Assembly: GCF_002899825.2 (NCBI RefSeq)
Contig: NZ_PPED02000001.1
Location: 1,512,023 to 1,576,022, forward strand
Source: Chryseobacterium phosphatilyticum
GTDB taxonomy: Bacteria > Bacteroidota > Bacteroidia > Flavobacteriales > Weeksellaceae
DNA length: 64,000 nucleotides
Direction: 5' to 3'
A program made the position numbers and the translations under genes. Positions within the stretch are counted from its first letter, which is position 1, and every line of letters begins with the position of its first letter. The notes under the pieces are model-generated. The model saw only the letters and a list, made by a program, of their open reading frames with translations. It searched no databases and had not been told where the DNA came from. Positions 7,946 to 16,434 of the stretch are shown here, piece after piece.

Positions 7946-8227
7946 ATGCCACTAACCGACAAAGCAGCAGCAACAGTAAACGAGCAAATCACAGATGCAG
8001 TAACACAATCAAACGTAAAAGTAGTAGCAGAATCTCCTGCGGTAGCGTTAAGCAACGTGTATCAAACAGCAGCACATTCTACAGGAATTATGTTTGAAAA
8101 TGCAGTGAACTCTCAAAATCAGCAAAACGTAGTTACTCAGGCAGCGACTACACAAGGTATCTCACAAATCTACAGTCTGGATACCATAGCCGATGCTGTT
8201 TCCATGGCTAAAATCCTTAATCCATAA
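7946..8227 (+). CDS. rebB: R-body protein RebB, tandem copy 4
   Basis: 93 residues, the longest of the five because of an N-terminal extension (MPLTDKAAATVNEQ). It has AVALSNVYQ where the others have AMALSNVYQ, and QNVVTQAATTQG in the Gln/Asn-rich part. All core motifs are intact. The different N-terminus may mark a specialised subunit. Confidence 0.93.
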   Translation: MPLTDKAAATVNEQITDAVTQSNVKVVAESPAVALSNVYQTAAHSTGIMFENAVNSQNQQNVVTQAATTQGISQIYSLDTIADAVSMAKILNP

Positions 8228-8261
8228 TTCAATCTTGTCAACGGTAAAATACCCGTATCTC

Positions 8262-8286
8262 AACAACCGGAAAATCCGGTTGTTTT
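8262..8286 (+). other. hairpin between rebB copies 4 and 5
   Basis: AACAACCGGA (8262-8271), loop AAA, TCCGGTTGTT (8275-8284), then T residues; identical in stem and loop to the hairpin after copy 3. Confidence 0.7.
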
Positions 8287-8310
8287 TAACTTAAATAAAA
8301 AATAATCATT

Positions 8311-8577
8311 ATGGCAGCAACAACAGTAAACGAACAGATAACGGATGCAGTTACTCAATCGAACGTAAAAGTAGTAGGAGAATCTCCGGCAATGGCTTTA
8401 AGTAACGTATATCAATCTGCAGCACATTCTACAGGAATTATGTTTGAAAATGCAGTGAATGCGCAGAACCAACAAAACATTTTAGGTCAGGCAGCCACTA
8501 CACAAGGGGTTCTTCAGATCTACAGCCTGGATACCATAGCCGATGCGGTTTCTATTGCAAAAGTATTAAATCCTTAA
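8311..8577 (+). CDS. rebB: R-body protein RebB, tandem copy 5
   Basis: 88 residues, nearly the same as copy 3 (MAATTVNEQ start, VVGESPAMALS) but with the QNILGQAATTQGVLQIYS stretch of copy 1. This mosaic look suggests duplication plus gene conversion among copies. It is the last gene before a strong terminator and converges on the response regulator operon. Confidence 0.93.
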   Translation: MAATTVNEQITDAVTQSNVKVVGESPAMALSNVYQSAAHSTGIMFENAVNAQNQQNILGQAATTQGVLQIYSLDTIADAVSIAKVLNP

Positions 8578-8605
8578 TTATATTGTGTTTTTTAGATTTC
8601 TTGTG

Positions 8606-8640
8606 ATCAGGGAGTACATCAATGTACTCCCTGATTCTTT
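8606..8640. terminator. terminator closing the R-body cluster
   Basis: ATCAGGGAGTACA pairs with TGTACTCCCTGAT (8623-8635) around a tiny loop, followed by TCTTTATATTT. It lies between the last rebB and the convergent response regulator and may serve both. Confidence 0.85.
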
Positions 8641-8644
8641 ATAT

Positions 8645-9325
8645 TTATTTATCAAACAATACAATTTCATTGGCATCAATGATATTATTTTGTACGGCAT
8701 AGATCACCAATCCTGCCATATTTTTCACACCTGTTTTGATCATCAGATTGGTTTTATGGGTCTCAACAGTTTTAGGTGATATAAACAGAGCATCTGCAAT
8801 TTCCCTGGTACTGAGTTGCTGACAAACCAAACGTAAAACATCAATTTCTCTATCGGTGAGGTCATTTTTAGAAAAAGCATGAAATTCCGGAAGTTTATTG
8901 GAAAGCTGACTTCTCATAACATCAATCTGTTCATTGGAAAAATAATGCCCGGTATGATAAACAGTATGGATGACAGCCAACAATTCTTCAAGTTCAATTT
9001 CTTTGGGCAAAAAAGCATGCGCTCCCATTTTCAGCATTTGTCCCATGAAAGAACGTCGATAAAAACTGGAAAGAACAATAATTTTTATTTCCGTTTCTTT
9101 TTGAGATAAAACGGACATGACCTCAAGGCCATCACCATTTGTCATCCTCAGATCCAGAATCAAAATATCTAGTACGCCATAATCCTGCTCTGTGAGAAAT
9201 TGATGCCCTCCTGTTGCAGTCAGGACAACCTGATACCCGCCATGATTCTCAATATAGTTTTTCAAAAGCTGTACAAACAGCAGGTCATCATCTACAATAC
9301 CAATTTTAATTTTCGAATGTTCCAT
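8645..9325 (-). CDS. NarL/FixJ-family response regulator
   Basis: 226 residues. N-terminal receiver domain (about 6-125) with acidic pocket Asp12-Asp14, phosphoacceptor Asp58 in LILDLRM, and the conserved Lys in FLPKE. C-terminal LuxR-type HTH (about 158-220): LTDREIDVLRLVCQQLSTRE, then ISPKTVETHKTNL. It would be phosphorylated by the kinase encoded 8 bases upstream and bind DNA as a dimer. It faces the rebB array with only 67 bases between stop codons, so R-body genes are natural candidate targets, but that is inference. Confidence 0.93.
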   Translation of the reverse strand: MEHSKIKIGIVDDDLLFVQLLKNYIENHGGYQVVLTATGGHQFLTEQDYGVLDILILDLRMTNGDGLEVMSVLSQKETEIKIIVLSSFYRRSFMGQMLKMGAHAFLPKEIELEELLAVIHTVYHTGHYFSNEQIDVMRSQLSNKLPEFHAFSKNDLTDREIDVLRLVCQQLSTREIADALFISPKTVETHKTNLMIKTGVKNMAGLVIYAVQNNIIDANEIVLFDK

Positions 9326-9333
9326 GTTTATTT

Positions 9334-10083
9334 TTATTGTATTGCCATACAGGCTATAAATTTTGTCCCTTTTTCAGGTTGTGTTTTAAGTTTATAAATG
9401 GCTTTAATTTTTTGTGCTCTCGACTGAATGTTTCTCATTCCTATTCCTCCGGAATGATTTCCGGAGATAAACCCCCGCCCATTATCTTCTACGGTTAGCA
9501 TCAGATAATTGAGAGATATTCTAAGGGATACATCAACTCTGGTAGCCTCAGCATGTTTCAGAATATTGCTAACCAATTCCTGTACAATCCTGAAAAGATT
9601 CAGTTTAACCGGCTCACTGAGTGGTATTTCTATGGTGAAATGCCGGAAAATAACCTCTATATTTTTATTGATCTGCTCAAGATAATCTGCAATTAAATCT
9701 GTCAGATCAACCTCATTAAGATCAGGAGGAGTAAGATTATGAGACAATTCACGGATCAGCTGCATAGATTTTTTTAAATCATGATTCAACTCTTCCGGTT
9801 TTTTATCATTGAGATTCAGGCGGATGAGATTCAACTGTGAAATGATATTGTCGTGCAGCTCTTCTGCCAGTCTTCCTCTGTCCTGTTCTTGTATAAACAA
9901 AATATCCTCCAGGCATTTGTTTTGTGTATCGCGGACTAATTCTGAAACCTTTTTCTTATTTTTCTTTATACTTTTTAAATAATTAATGACCAATATTGTG
10001 ATTAATAATGTTGTTAAAAAAAATAGTCCAATACCGATCCATATCCATACAACTATCTGGTCCTGATTTTCCCAACGCCACAT
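9334..10083 (-). CDS. sensor histidine kinase (NarX/DesK-like)
   Basis: 249 residues. One N-terminal membrane helix (about 11-35), a short coiled linker, a HisKA_3 dimerisation domain with the phospho-His at 77 (RLAEELHDN) and a HATPase domain with an N-box (QELVSNILKHAEA) and G-box (DNGRGF, GGIGMRNIQSR). No extracellular sensor domain is present, so sensing may depend on the multi-pass membrane protein whose gene overlaps this one by 31 bases. Confidence 0.92.
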   Translation of the reverse strand: MWRWENQDQIVVWIWIGIGLFFLTTLLITILVINYLKSIKKNKKKVSELVRDTQNKCLEDILFIQEQDRGRLAEELHDNIISQLNLIRLNLNDKKPEELNHDLKKSMQLIRELSHNLTPPDLNEVDLTDLIADYLEQINKNIEVIFRHFTIEIPLSEPVKLNLFRIVQELVSNILKHAEATRVDVSLRISLNYLMLTVEDNGRGFISGNHSGGIGMRNIQSRAQKIKAIYKLKTQPEKGTKFIACMAIQ

Positions 10084-10697
10084 CCCATATTAATAAAAGC
10101 AATATAAAAAGACAATAACAATACGCCTCTAAAAAGCCAGATGGGCGCTACCCAATTGAGATGGTTACTGATTAAAAAATTAAATACAGTGGATATCAGA
10201 CACTCAACGGAAAAGAATAAAAAAACAAAAATATTAACGATGAACAAATCTCTTTCAGCTCTTCCTTCTCTTATGATTTTCATGAAATAAGAAGCTGCAT
10301 ACGTACAAATAACAATGCAGCTTATGATATTAGAGTAAAAGGTAACGAAAGTTCCGTCTTGTACATATAACATATTGCAGACCAGCACTAATCCTGCATA
10401 GCAATATACAATACCCCTGATCTCCCGGGAAAGCTGAATGTAATAATTGTTATACACCACTGTAAGGATTACCAGACCAAAAAACTGACTCAATGCATAA
10501 TTATAGGTATTGAGTGTGTTTAATTTCATCAACCTGTCAATCAGATCAGTAAATTCCAACATCAGTTCTCCGGAGAGGAGAACTATTACTGGAAATTTTG
10601 CTTTTATTCCTTCTTTTATCAGAGCAATTACCCCTACCACTAAGACAAGGTTAATCATAATCTGCAAATACAATGATAAATTATTATACGAAAACAC
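10053..10697 (-). CDS. multi-pass membrane protein of the two-component operon
   Basis: 214 residues with about seven hydrophobic helices and no soluble domain. Its C-terminal coding end overlaps the kinase start by 31 bases and its start overlaps the preceding gene by 14, so the four genes are translationally coupled. The layout resembles a separate membrane sensor feeding a kinase that has only one helix. No family recognised. Confidence 0.75.
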   Translation of the reverse strand: MFSYNNLSLYLQIMINLVLVVGVIALIKEGIKAKFPVIVLLSGELMLEFTDLIDRLMKLNTLNTYNYALSQFFGLVILTVVYNNYYIQLSREIRGIVYCYAGLVLVCNMLYVQDGTFVTFYSNIISCIVICTYAASYFMKIIREGRAERDLFIVNIFVFLFFSVECLISTVFNFLISNHLNWVAPIWLFRGVLLLSFYIAFINMGCGVGKIRTR

Positions 10698-11400
10698 CGG
10701 TGCTTTGCTTCAAAAGTTGATAATCATTGAGACTATCAAAAGTAAATGGAGGTCGTGGTGTAGAATAGTTTTCTGCTGTTTCACTCATATGATTAATTGC
10801 CAGACTTTTTACTGTAATTATTTCGATATGGTAAGGAAAATCACCTCCCTTTCTTTCCAGATTATCTGTAAGCCCGAAGAAACAGACACAGCTCTCACCA
10901 CCTGTAATTCCCATTCTCTCATAATCTGAAAACGGGATAGAAATCAATTGAAAGAAGTCTTCAGTTTCCATAGCCTGCAACCATGCACTACCAAACATAT
11001 TCCATCTGAAATTCCGGTTAATAGCTGATTCAGAAGTAATAGGAGGAGGGGTTACTTCTCCTTCCCTTTCATTACTGCTTTCAATCTTTGCTTCTGTAAA
11101 CTCAAGCGATAATTTCTTAGTAAGAATATAATTAAAATTGGCATCTTTATCACATTTAGAATCAATCAGAAAAAACTTCAGTTTCTCTTCATGAATACCT
11201 ACATAGGCATGAATTTTTTTGTTTTCGTCAGTTCCAAGATTTTGCCTCCACTGCTCAATATCTTCGCCTGAAACACTGAAGTGCGTTCCCTGATTTAAAT
11301 AATTCAAAATTTCCCCTCTATTCTTATCATTTCCGTTTTTATAAGAATCAATAAGATTTTTCCATTTTCTAATGGCTTCAAAGATGTTTTCGGTAGTCAT
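10684..11400 (-). CDS. unknown protein, first gene of the two-component operon
   Basis: 238 residues, soluble, acidic, no signal peptide. The C-terminal half has a conserved-looking segment (DFFQLISIPFSDYERMGITG, then ESCVCFFGLTD). I know no family for it. Because it leads the operon with the membrane protein, kinase and regulator, and the operon lies against the R-body cluster, it may be part of the same system. Confidence 0.7.
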   Translation of the reverse strand: MTTENIFEAIRKWKNLIDSYKNGNDKNRGEILNYLNQGTHFSVSGEDIEQWRQNLGTDENKKIHAYVGIHEEKLKFFLIDSKCDKDANFNYILTKKLSLEFTEAKIESSNEREGEVTPPPITSESAINRNFRWNMFGSAWLQAMETEDFFQLISIPFSDYERMGITGGESCVCFFGLTDNLERKGGDFPYHIEIITVKSLAINHMSETAENYSTPRPPFTFDSLNDYQLLKQSTGVFV

Positions 11401-11563
11401 GATAATAGCTATTTGTGAATGATAATTATTTTATGTGTTGAAATTTACAAAAAAAATACACTTATATTTATTTTTAAATCACTTTTAAGTGGAAAATAAA
11501 ATTTAATTGAATAAAAATTAATATTCTTTTGTTTTTTTATAAAATCATATCGGGAGTAGCGCG

Positions 11564-11571
11564 TACCTTTG
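11564..11571 (+). promoter_or_regulatory. -7 box for the LysE-type exporter
   Basis: TACCTTTG matches the Bacteroidota -7 consensus TAnnTTTG, 36 bases before the ATG at 11608. No -33 TTTG at the usual distance. Confidence 0.5.
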
Positions 11572-11607
11572 TCCCGGAAAATAATCTTATTTACAATATA
11601 CTGACCT

Positions 11608-12243
11608 ATGATTCCATTTCATGACCTTCCGTTTTTTATGCTGGCAGCCCTTATTCTGGCAATTAGCCCGGGGCCTAACATGATTTATCTAATTTCAAAA
11701 TCAATTACGCAAGGGAAAAAATCGGGATTTATTTCTTTAACAGGCATTATCTGTGGCTTTATGTTTCATATTATCATGGTATCTTTTGGTCTTACCGCAG
11801 TATTACTTGCCGTTCCTTTTGCCTATACCATTCTGAAAACACTGGGAACCGTTTACCTTTTATATCTGGCTTATCAGGCGATCAAACCCAAGAGCAAAAA
11901 TATTTTTGAAGTTGATCATACCAGTGCTCATGATAGTCCTAAGAAATTATTTACTGTTGGTTTTTTAACGAATGTCCTTAATCCTAAAGTAGCTGTATTT
12001 TACTTATCATTTTTCCCTCAATTCATTAAACCCGGATATGGTTCGATATTCACACAGAGTTTGGAACTTGGTGTTGTACAGGTTTTGCTAAGCTTCAGTG
12101 TTAATTTTATCATTGTTCTTACCGCAGCTAAAGTCGCTGTATTTTTTTCCAACAATCCGGTCTGGATCAGGGTACAGAAATGGTTTATGGCAAGTGTACT
12201 CACCTACCTGGCGGTGAAAATGGCTTTTTCAAAAGCAAAATAA
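11608..12243 (+). CDS. LysE/RhtB-family amino-acid exporter
   Basis: 211 residues with six hydrophobic helices and the family signature near the N-terminus, LAISPGPNMIYLISKS (about 17-32), followed by the GxxxG-rich second helix. LysE-family proteins export amino acids such as lysine, threonine or homoserine lactones across the inner membrane; the substrate cannot be read from sequence. The AraC regulator starts 56 bases later with its own -7 box. Confidence 0.88.
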   Translation: MIPFHDLPFFMLAALILAISPGPNMIYLISKSITQGKKSGFISLTGIICGFMFHIIMVSFGLTAVLLAVPFAYTILKTLGTVYLLYLAYQAIKPKSKNIFEVDHTSAHDSPKKLFTVGFLTNVLNPKVAVFYLSFFPQFIKPGYGSIFTQSLELGVVQVLLSFSVNFIIVLTAAKVAVFFSNNPVWIRVQKWFMASVLTYLAVKMAFSKAK

Positions 12244-12274
12244 CAGAGTCCTATATTCCTGTTAAGATATATTG

Positions 12275-12282
12275 TAGCTTTG
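12275..12282 (+). promoter_or_regulatory. -7 box for the AraC-family gene
   Basis: TAGCTTTG fits TAnnTTTG and lies 17 bases before the ATG at 12300. No clear -33 element. Confidence 0.45.
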
Positions 12283-12299
12283 TGAAATTGGTTTAAAAA

Positions 12300-13166
12300 A
12301 TGAAGACAATTCCTACCTACGATTTAAAAGATACTTCCGGACATCGTTTTCACGTGAAAAGAATGGATCTGCGTACTCAAAATGCGGAAGAAATTCTCAT
12401 AGATAAAGGTATACACCGTGACAGTCATTATATTTTCACCTGTATGGAAAGTGGCCATGTCAAAATGATGGTAGATTTCAACATTATTGAAGCACAGGAT
12501 CATGCTATTTTTTGTGTTTTACCGGGTCAGGTACACCAGGGGCTTCTGATGAAGGAAGTAAACGGATGGTTTGTTGCGGTAAAAGCAGATCTGGTTCCGG
12601 ATGCTGTACGTTCTGTTTTTGAAGAATCTCTCGAAAGGATACAACCTTTAACTATTGACAAAGGTTGGGTTGCAAAGATCAACTCTGCTGCGGCGATACT
12701 TCATGCTTCCTATACCGATGAGATGCTTACCTCTAAAGAAGGATTCTTGGTGGTACAATCACTACTTCACGCCTTTCTCGGAATGTTTGCGGTGATGTAC
12801 TCCCGGGAAAATATTTCCCAAACTGCCGGAGACAATCGTTCTGTACAACTAACAAGAGCTTTCAGAATTAGGGTAAGGAAAAATTATAAAACCCTGAAAA
12901 GTCCATCAGAATATGCGGAGCAGCTTAATATTTCAAGAGGTTATCTTACAGAAGTTGTTCGCGAAGTAACCGGCAAGCCAGCACAGTATTGGATTCATCA
13001 CGAAATTTTAATTGAAGCCAAACGTTTACTGGCATTTACACATCTGACGGTAAAAGAAATTGCTTACGAATTGGGGTATAGTGATCATACTTATTTTAGC
13101 CGTTTATTTGCAAAACTGGAAGATCAGTCGCCTTCAGAATTCAGGAATGAAAATCAAAACAGATAA
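12300..13166 (+). CDS. AraC-family transcriptional regulator
   Basis: 288 residues. The first ~150 look like a cupin-type sensing domain (strands with DHAIFCVLPGQVHQG), and the last ~100 are a double HTH: SPSEYAEQLNISRGYLTEVV, then LTVKEIAYELGYSDHTYFSR and the closing Phe-x-x-x-x-x-x-x-P-S-E-F-R motif. The siderophore-interacting protein gene follows 221 bases later on the same strand, so it may be a target. Confidence 0.9.
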   Translation: MKTIPTYDLKDTSGHRFHVKRMDLRTQNAEEILIDKGIHRDSHYIFTCMESGHVKMMVDFNIIEAQDHAIFCVLPGQVHQGLLMKEVNGWFVAVKADLVPDAVRSVFEESLERIQPLTIDKGWVAKINSAAAILHASYTDEMLTSKEGFLVVQSLLHAFLGMFAVMYSRENISQTAGDNRSVQLTRAFRIRVRKNYKTLKSPSEYAEQLNISRGYLTEVVREVTGKPAQYWIHHEILIEAKRLLAFTHLTVKEIAYELGYSDHTYFSRLFAKLEDQSPSEFRNENQNR

Positions 13167-13352
13167 TGAAGCAGGAAGTTTGAGGCTGGGAGATAATAGC
13201 AATGATCCTGTACGTTTGTCTTTTTGAATAACTATTGAAATAGCAAACCGGGATTCGTTCTTTCAACTCAAAATGCTTCTCTTTAGATTTCCATCTCAAC
13301 ACTAATCCACGAAATATCCAATCAATTCCCTGAAACCGCTATGGCAATATTT

Positions 13353-13360
13353 TAATTTTG
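13353..13360 (+). promoter_or_regulatory. -7 box for the siderophore-interacting protein
   Basis: TAATTTTG fits TAnnTTTG, 27 bases before the ATG at 13388. Confidence 0.45.
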
Positions 13361-13387
13361 AAGCTTCCTTTGCAATAAAAATTATTT

Positions 13388-14110
13388 ATGCCAAGCCTAC
13401 CAAAATGGATCAATGACACTGTAGAAAATGTTTGGTCCTCAAAATTTAAAGAATGTACAGTTACTCATATAGAACACATTACACCGGATCTTCGTAAAAT
13501 CCGTTTTGAAACGGATTTACAGGATGTTCAGTTTGAACCGGCTTATGCCATAGGGATAAGGATCAACGAGAGAGATTTTCGCAATTACTCACCTTTCAAT
13601 TTTGACAAAGAAGCAGGAACTTTCGAAGTAGTCTTCCATGTACATGATGATACTGCTGTGGGAAGTCATTTTGTAACCCGATTATCAATGGGTGATTCTA
13701 TCAAAATTTTAATGCCCAGAGGAAAACGTTTTTTTGAATCCGGTTCAAAAATTCATTTTTCCATAGGTGATGAGACCTCATTGGGAAGTTCTCTCTCTAT
13801 CAAAGAAGCAGCGGAAGAATATAACGCTCTGTTTGTTTGCCTTCACGAACTGGAAGAGTGTTCGGCACTGGAAAAACTGAATTTATATGGTTATCACAGT
13901 CCTAAAAACAGTACAATGAAAATGATAGAAGCCCTTACGGACTTTCTGAGAGAAGAAAAAGAAACCATTTACCAGGATGATGTCGTTTTTTATCTCACAG
14001 GAAACGGAGAAAGGATGTCATTGATCAGGAAGTTCCTTAAAGCTAAAGGTGTTTCACCAAAATGTATCAGATCACAAGCGTACTGGATAGAGGGAAAGAA
14101 AGGGTTATAG
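13388..14110 (+). CDS. siderophore-interacting FAD-binding protein
   Basis: 240 residues. N-terminal FAD-binding barrel with the flavin motif Arg-Asn-Tyr-Ser (RNYSPFNF, about 60-67), then GSHFVTRLSMGDSIKILMPRG-type region and a C-terminal SIP domain (FYLTGNGERMSLIRKFL) ending with the typical YWIEGKKG. Family members (ViuB/YqjH-like) reduce ferric siderophores in the cytoplasm to release iron. The enzyme's FAD/NAD binding order matches; the siderophore is unknown. Confidence 0.85.
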   Translation: MPSLPKWINDTVENVWSSKFKECTVTHIEHITPDLRKIRFETDLQDVQFEPAYAIGIRINERDFRNYSPFNFDKEAGTFEVVFHVHDDTAVGSHFVTRLSMGDSIKILMPRGKRFFESGSKIHFSIGDETSLGSSLSIKEAAEEYNALFVCLHELEECSALEKLNLYGYHSPKNSTMKMIEALTDFLREEKETIYQDDVVFYLTGNGERMSLIRKFLKAKGVSPKCIRSQAYWIEGKKGL

Positions 14111-14115
14111 AACCA

Positions 14116-14190
14116 TGGGAAGTCGGAAGCGAGAAGCTGGAAGTTATATTTTTCCAATGAATAATAAAATAGTACTTCCAGCTCTGCCCC
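14116..14190. repeat. inverted repeat of the GGAAGCTGGAAG family
   Basis: AGCTGGAAGT (14135-14144) and ACTTCCAGCT (14174-14183) form a 10-bp perfect stem over ~29 bases. It lies between two convergent genes. The same words recur at 13171, 21061-21210 and inside the gene at 62950. Confidence 0.6.
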
Positions 14191-14213
14191 CTAAAATTGA
14201 AAGATATTACATT

Positions 14214-14792
14214 TTATTTTTGTTTTCGTCCCAATTCCTTCACTTTCTTCAACCACTGGAATCGCTGTTCATCTTTTGAGTTTCTGATGATTCCCACATA
14301 AGTTACTTTCACTGGCTTTACCCCACAATATTCCAGAGTTGATCTTTTAAGCTGATTCACACTGGGTCTTCCAAAAAAAAGACGATAATACCAACCGGGT
14401 TGATCTAAAGTGGTGATAATATGACCTGTTTTTCCTTTCAGAAGCTTATCCCACCATACAGAATTTTCTCTGTATTTATAAGCCATCCCGGGTAAAAAAA
14501 GCCGATCTATAAACCCTTTTGTAATAGCAGGCAAACCTCCCCACCAGACAGGATGTATCCAAACCAGATGATCTGCCCATTGTATGATTTCCCAGGCCTT
14601 AATCAGGTCAGGTTCCAGTTCCATTCTTTTTTGGTAGCCAAACTGCAGATTAGGATTAAAATTCAAATCCCGGATAATGATTTCTTTTATCTCTGCTCCT
14701 GATTTCTCAGCTCCGTCTTTGTAAGCAGCTGCCACTCCGAAGTTGAAAGAATCCTTATGCGGATGTCCGTTGATGATGGCTATTTTTTTCAT
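14214..14792 (-). CDS. NAD(P)H-dependent flavodoxin-fold oxidoreductase
   Basis: 192 residues, quinone-reductase/KefF-like. Flavodoxin start with INGHPHKDSFN (about 7-17) for FMN phosphate binding, the second FMN loop HPVWWGGLPAITKGFIDR, and GxxYKY after it. Such enzymes reduce quinones or electrophiles. Its start overlaps the stop of the 345-residue Rossmann gene by 4 bases, so they are cotranscribed. Confidence 0.87.
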   Translation of the reverse strand: MKKIAIINGHPHKDSFNFGVAAAYKDGAEKSGAEIKEIIIRDLNFNPNLQFGYQKRMELEPDLIKAWEIIQWADHLVWIHPVWWGGLPAITKGFIDRLFLPGMAYKYRENSVWWDKLLKGKTGHIITTLDQPGWYYRLFFGRPSVNQLKRSTLEYCGVKPVKVTYVGIIRNSKDEQRFQWLKKVKELGRKQK

Positions 14793-15826
14793 TGTGTAAT
14801 TTTTATATTGATGGTCTCATAAGAATTCAACTGGGTCAATAACGCCAGAGATTCGTGCAACTGGTGACTGAAGTACACTTTATTTCTATGAGGATTCCTG
14901 ATGAGTTCTTCTGTATGCAATACGGCTGATAAGGCTGTTAACTCAGCTTGCCCTTTAGTACTCTGCAAACTCAGCTTTTTATAGCCTTCCTGATCTTTTA
15001 CAACAATTTCAAAAACCGACTGATCTCCGTTTCCGCTAGAACCAAAAATCATTTTCCTTTCTTTTAAAGATAAAATATTAAAAATCCTCAGGTATTGAAA
15101 GCTACCAAGCAACCATGTTATAAATTTTGAATTATAAGTCATTTTTACACTCACATCCGGAACTCTTTCTACTTTGTTGAAAATGTAAAGATCCGGAACA
15201 TCAAAGTTATAGGCACTTCTTTTTCCAATTCCAAAAGAAAAATCATAAGATTCGGTATCTAAAAAATGTCGGATAGAAACAGGTTGGTCATTTTGATAAC
15301 GATGAAAGGGAACGGCTACATTTTCGGCCATAAAATGAGCTGAACTTTCTCCTGCCTTATCCTTTACTGAATAGTACACAAAAAGTTTTACCTCTTCCGC
15401 ATCAGAATTATCTGAAATGGCATTGACCAGTCCGGGAACAATTCCTCCCATCCATCCTGAGCTGAATACAATCCTGCTGTTGATCTCATTGCGTTTTGTA
15501 ATATCATAAGCTTTTACAAGATCAGGTGTCGGTTTCGTAATATCGAGGTAATCAATATGATGCTTTATCGCAAACTGAAGGATTTGATCTGATTTATCAT
15601 TAACTGAAAGAATAAGCAGGTTAATTTTATGATCAGAAATTGTTGTGAAAGTACCGGGATCAGTAACATCAATTTTCAAATCTTTATTGGTTTTGCCGCC
15701 TTTCCGACCTCCAATAAAAATATTGAATTGAGGATTGCGTGATTGCAGAATACGCGCTATTGTTTTACCTACTAAACCGTTTCCTCCTATAATCAGAATA
15801 TTTTGCTCCATATGTTTTTTTGACAA
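14789..15826 (-). CDS. saccharopine-dehydrogenase-like NAD(P)-binding protein
   Basis: 345 residues. N-terminal Rossmann fold with GGNGLVGKTIA (about 14-24) and a strand/turn pattern ending in LDITKPTPDLVKAY, followed by a catalytic-like C-terminal domain of the saccharopine dehydrogenase superfamily. True substrate unknown; many members are uncharacterised oxidoreductases. It shares an operon with the flavoprotein and lies 38 bases after the Crp-family gene. Confidence 0.8.
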   Translation of the reverse strand: MSKKHMEQNILIIGGNGLVGKTIARILQSRNPQFNIFIGGRKGGKTNKDLKIDVTDPGTFTTISDHKINLLILSVNDKSDQILQFAIKHHIDYLDITKPTPDLVKAYDITKRNEINSRIVFSSGWMGGIVPGLVNAISDNSDAEEVKLFVYYSVKDKAGESSAHFMAENVAVPFHRYQNDQPVSIRHFLDTESYDFSFGIGKRSAYNFDVPDLYIFNKVERVPDVSVKMTYNSKFITWLLGSFQYLRIFNILSLKERKMIFGSSGNGDQSVFEIVVKDQEGYKKLSLQSTKGQAELTALSAVLHTEELIRNPHRNKVYFSHQLHESLALLTQLNSYETINIKITQ

Positions 15827-15864
15827 AATTATAGAGCTCCGGGTTCGATATGCAGGACAAATGT

Positions 15865-16434
15865 CTAAAAAGAAATTTCCTTTCTGATCCGGCTCAAATG
15901 CCTTTGGGTAATGCCAAGATAAGAAGCCAGATACTGAAGAGAAATATTTTGGATATAATCCGGATGATTTCTAAGAAGGGTTTCATATCGTTGAGCAGCA
16001 GTATCTCTTTGAAGCTGGAAAAATCTGTTTTCAAGCTCAAGATATTCCTGTTCGGCAATGATTTTTAAAAATTTGATCCAGTTAATATTTTCATGCACCA
16101 GGTCATCTACTGCTTCTTTTTTCAAAACCATCAGTTCTGCGTCGGTAATAGCCTGCATGCTTTCTTTGCTAAGACAATCGGAAATAAAGGAAGAATAGGC
16201 TGCCATCATCGTATTGGGAAACCTGAAACAATACGTCATATCTTTTCCGTCATCAGCCATATAGAAAGAACGGAAAATACCTGATTTTATAAATGCTACT
16301 TCCTTACACCTTTCTCCTTCCCGTACAAAATATTCATTTTTACCGACTTCCCTCACTTCAAAAAGTTGTAAAAATGCATGTATTTCATTTTCTGAAAATA
16401 AATTGAAACTTTGAAAATACTCCTTTGCCGTCAT
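15865..16434 (-). CDS. Crp/Fnr-family transcriptional regulator
   Basis: About 189 residues from the preferred start (Met of MTAKEYFQSF); an upstream ATG at 16491 would add 19 residues unlike the family. Cyclic-nucleotide-type barrel (VREGERCKEVAFIKSGIFRS) without an obvious full cAMP pocket, a long dimer helix and a short C-terminal HTH (LASYLGITQRHLSRIRKE). Members of this short subgroup are common in flavobacteria next to the genes they control, here the two oxidoreductases downstream on the same strand. Confidence 0.87.
   Translation of the reverse strand: MTAKEYFQSFNLFSENEIHAFLQLFEVREVGKNEYFVREGERCKEVAFIKSGIFRSFYMADDGKDMTYCFRFPNTMMAAYSSFISDCLSKESMQAITDAELMVLKKEAVDDLVHENINWIKFLKIIAEQEYLELENRFFQLQRDTAAQRYETLLRNHPDYIQNISLQYLASYLGITQRHLSRIRKEISF

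Noticed and set aside
3971..8577. Reading the small repeated proteins as phage tail or gas-vesicle proteins
   Set aside because: The ITDAVTQSNVKV, AHSTGIMFENA and VADAV-AKIL motifs fit RebB specifically, and no phage or gas-vesicle genes are nearby.
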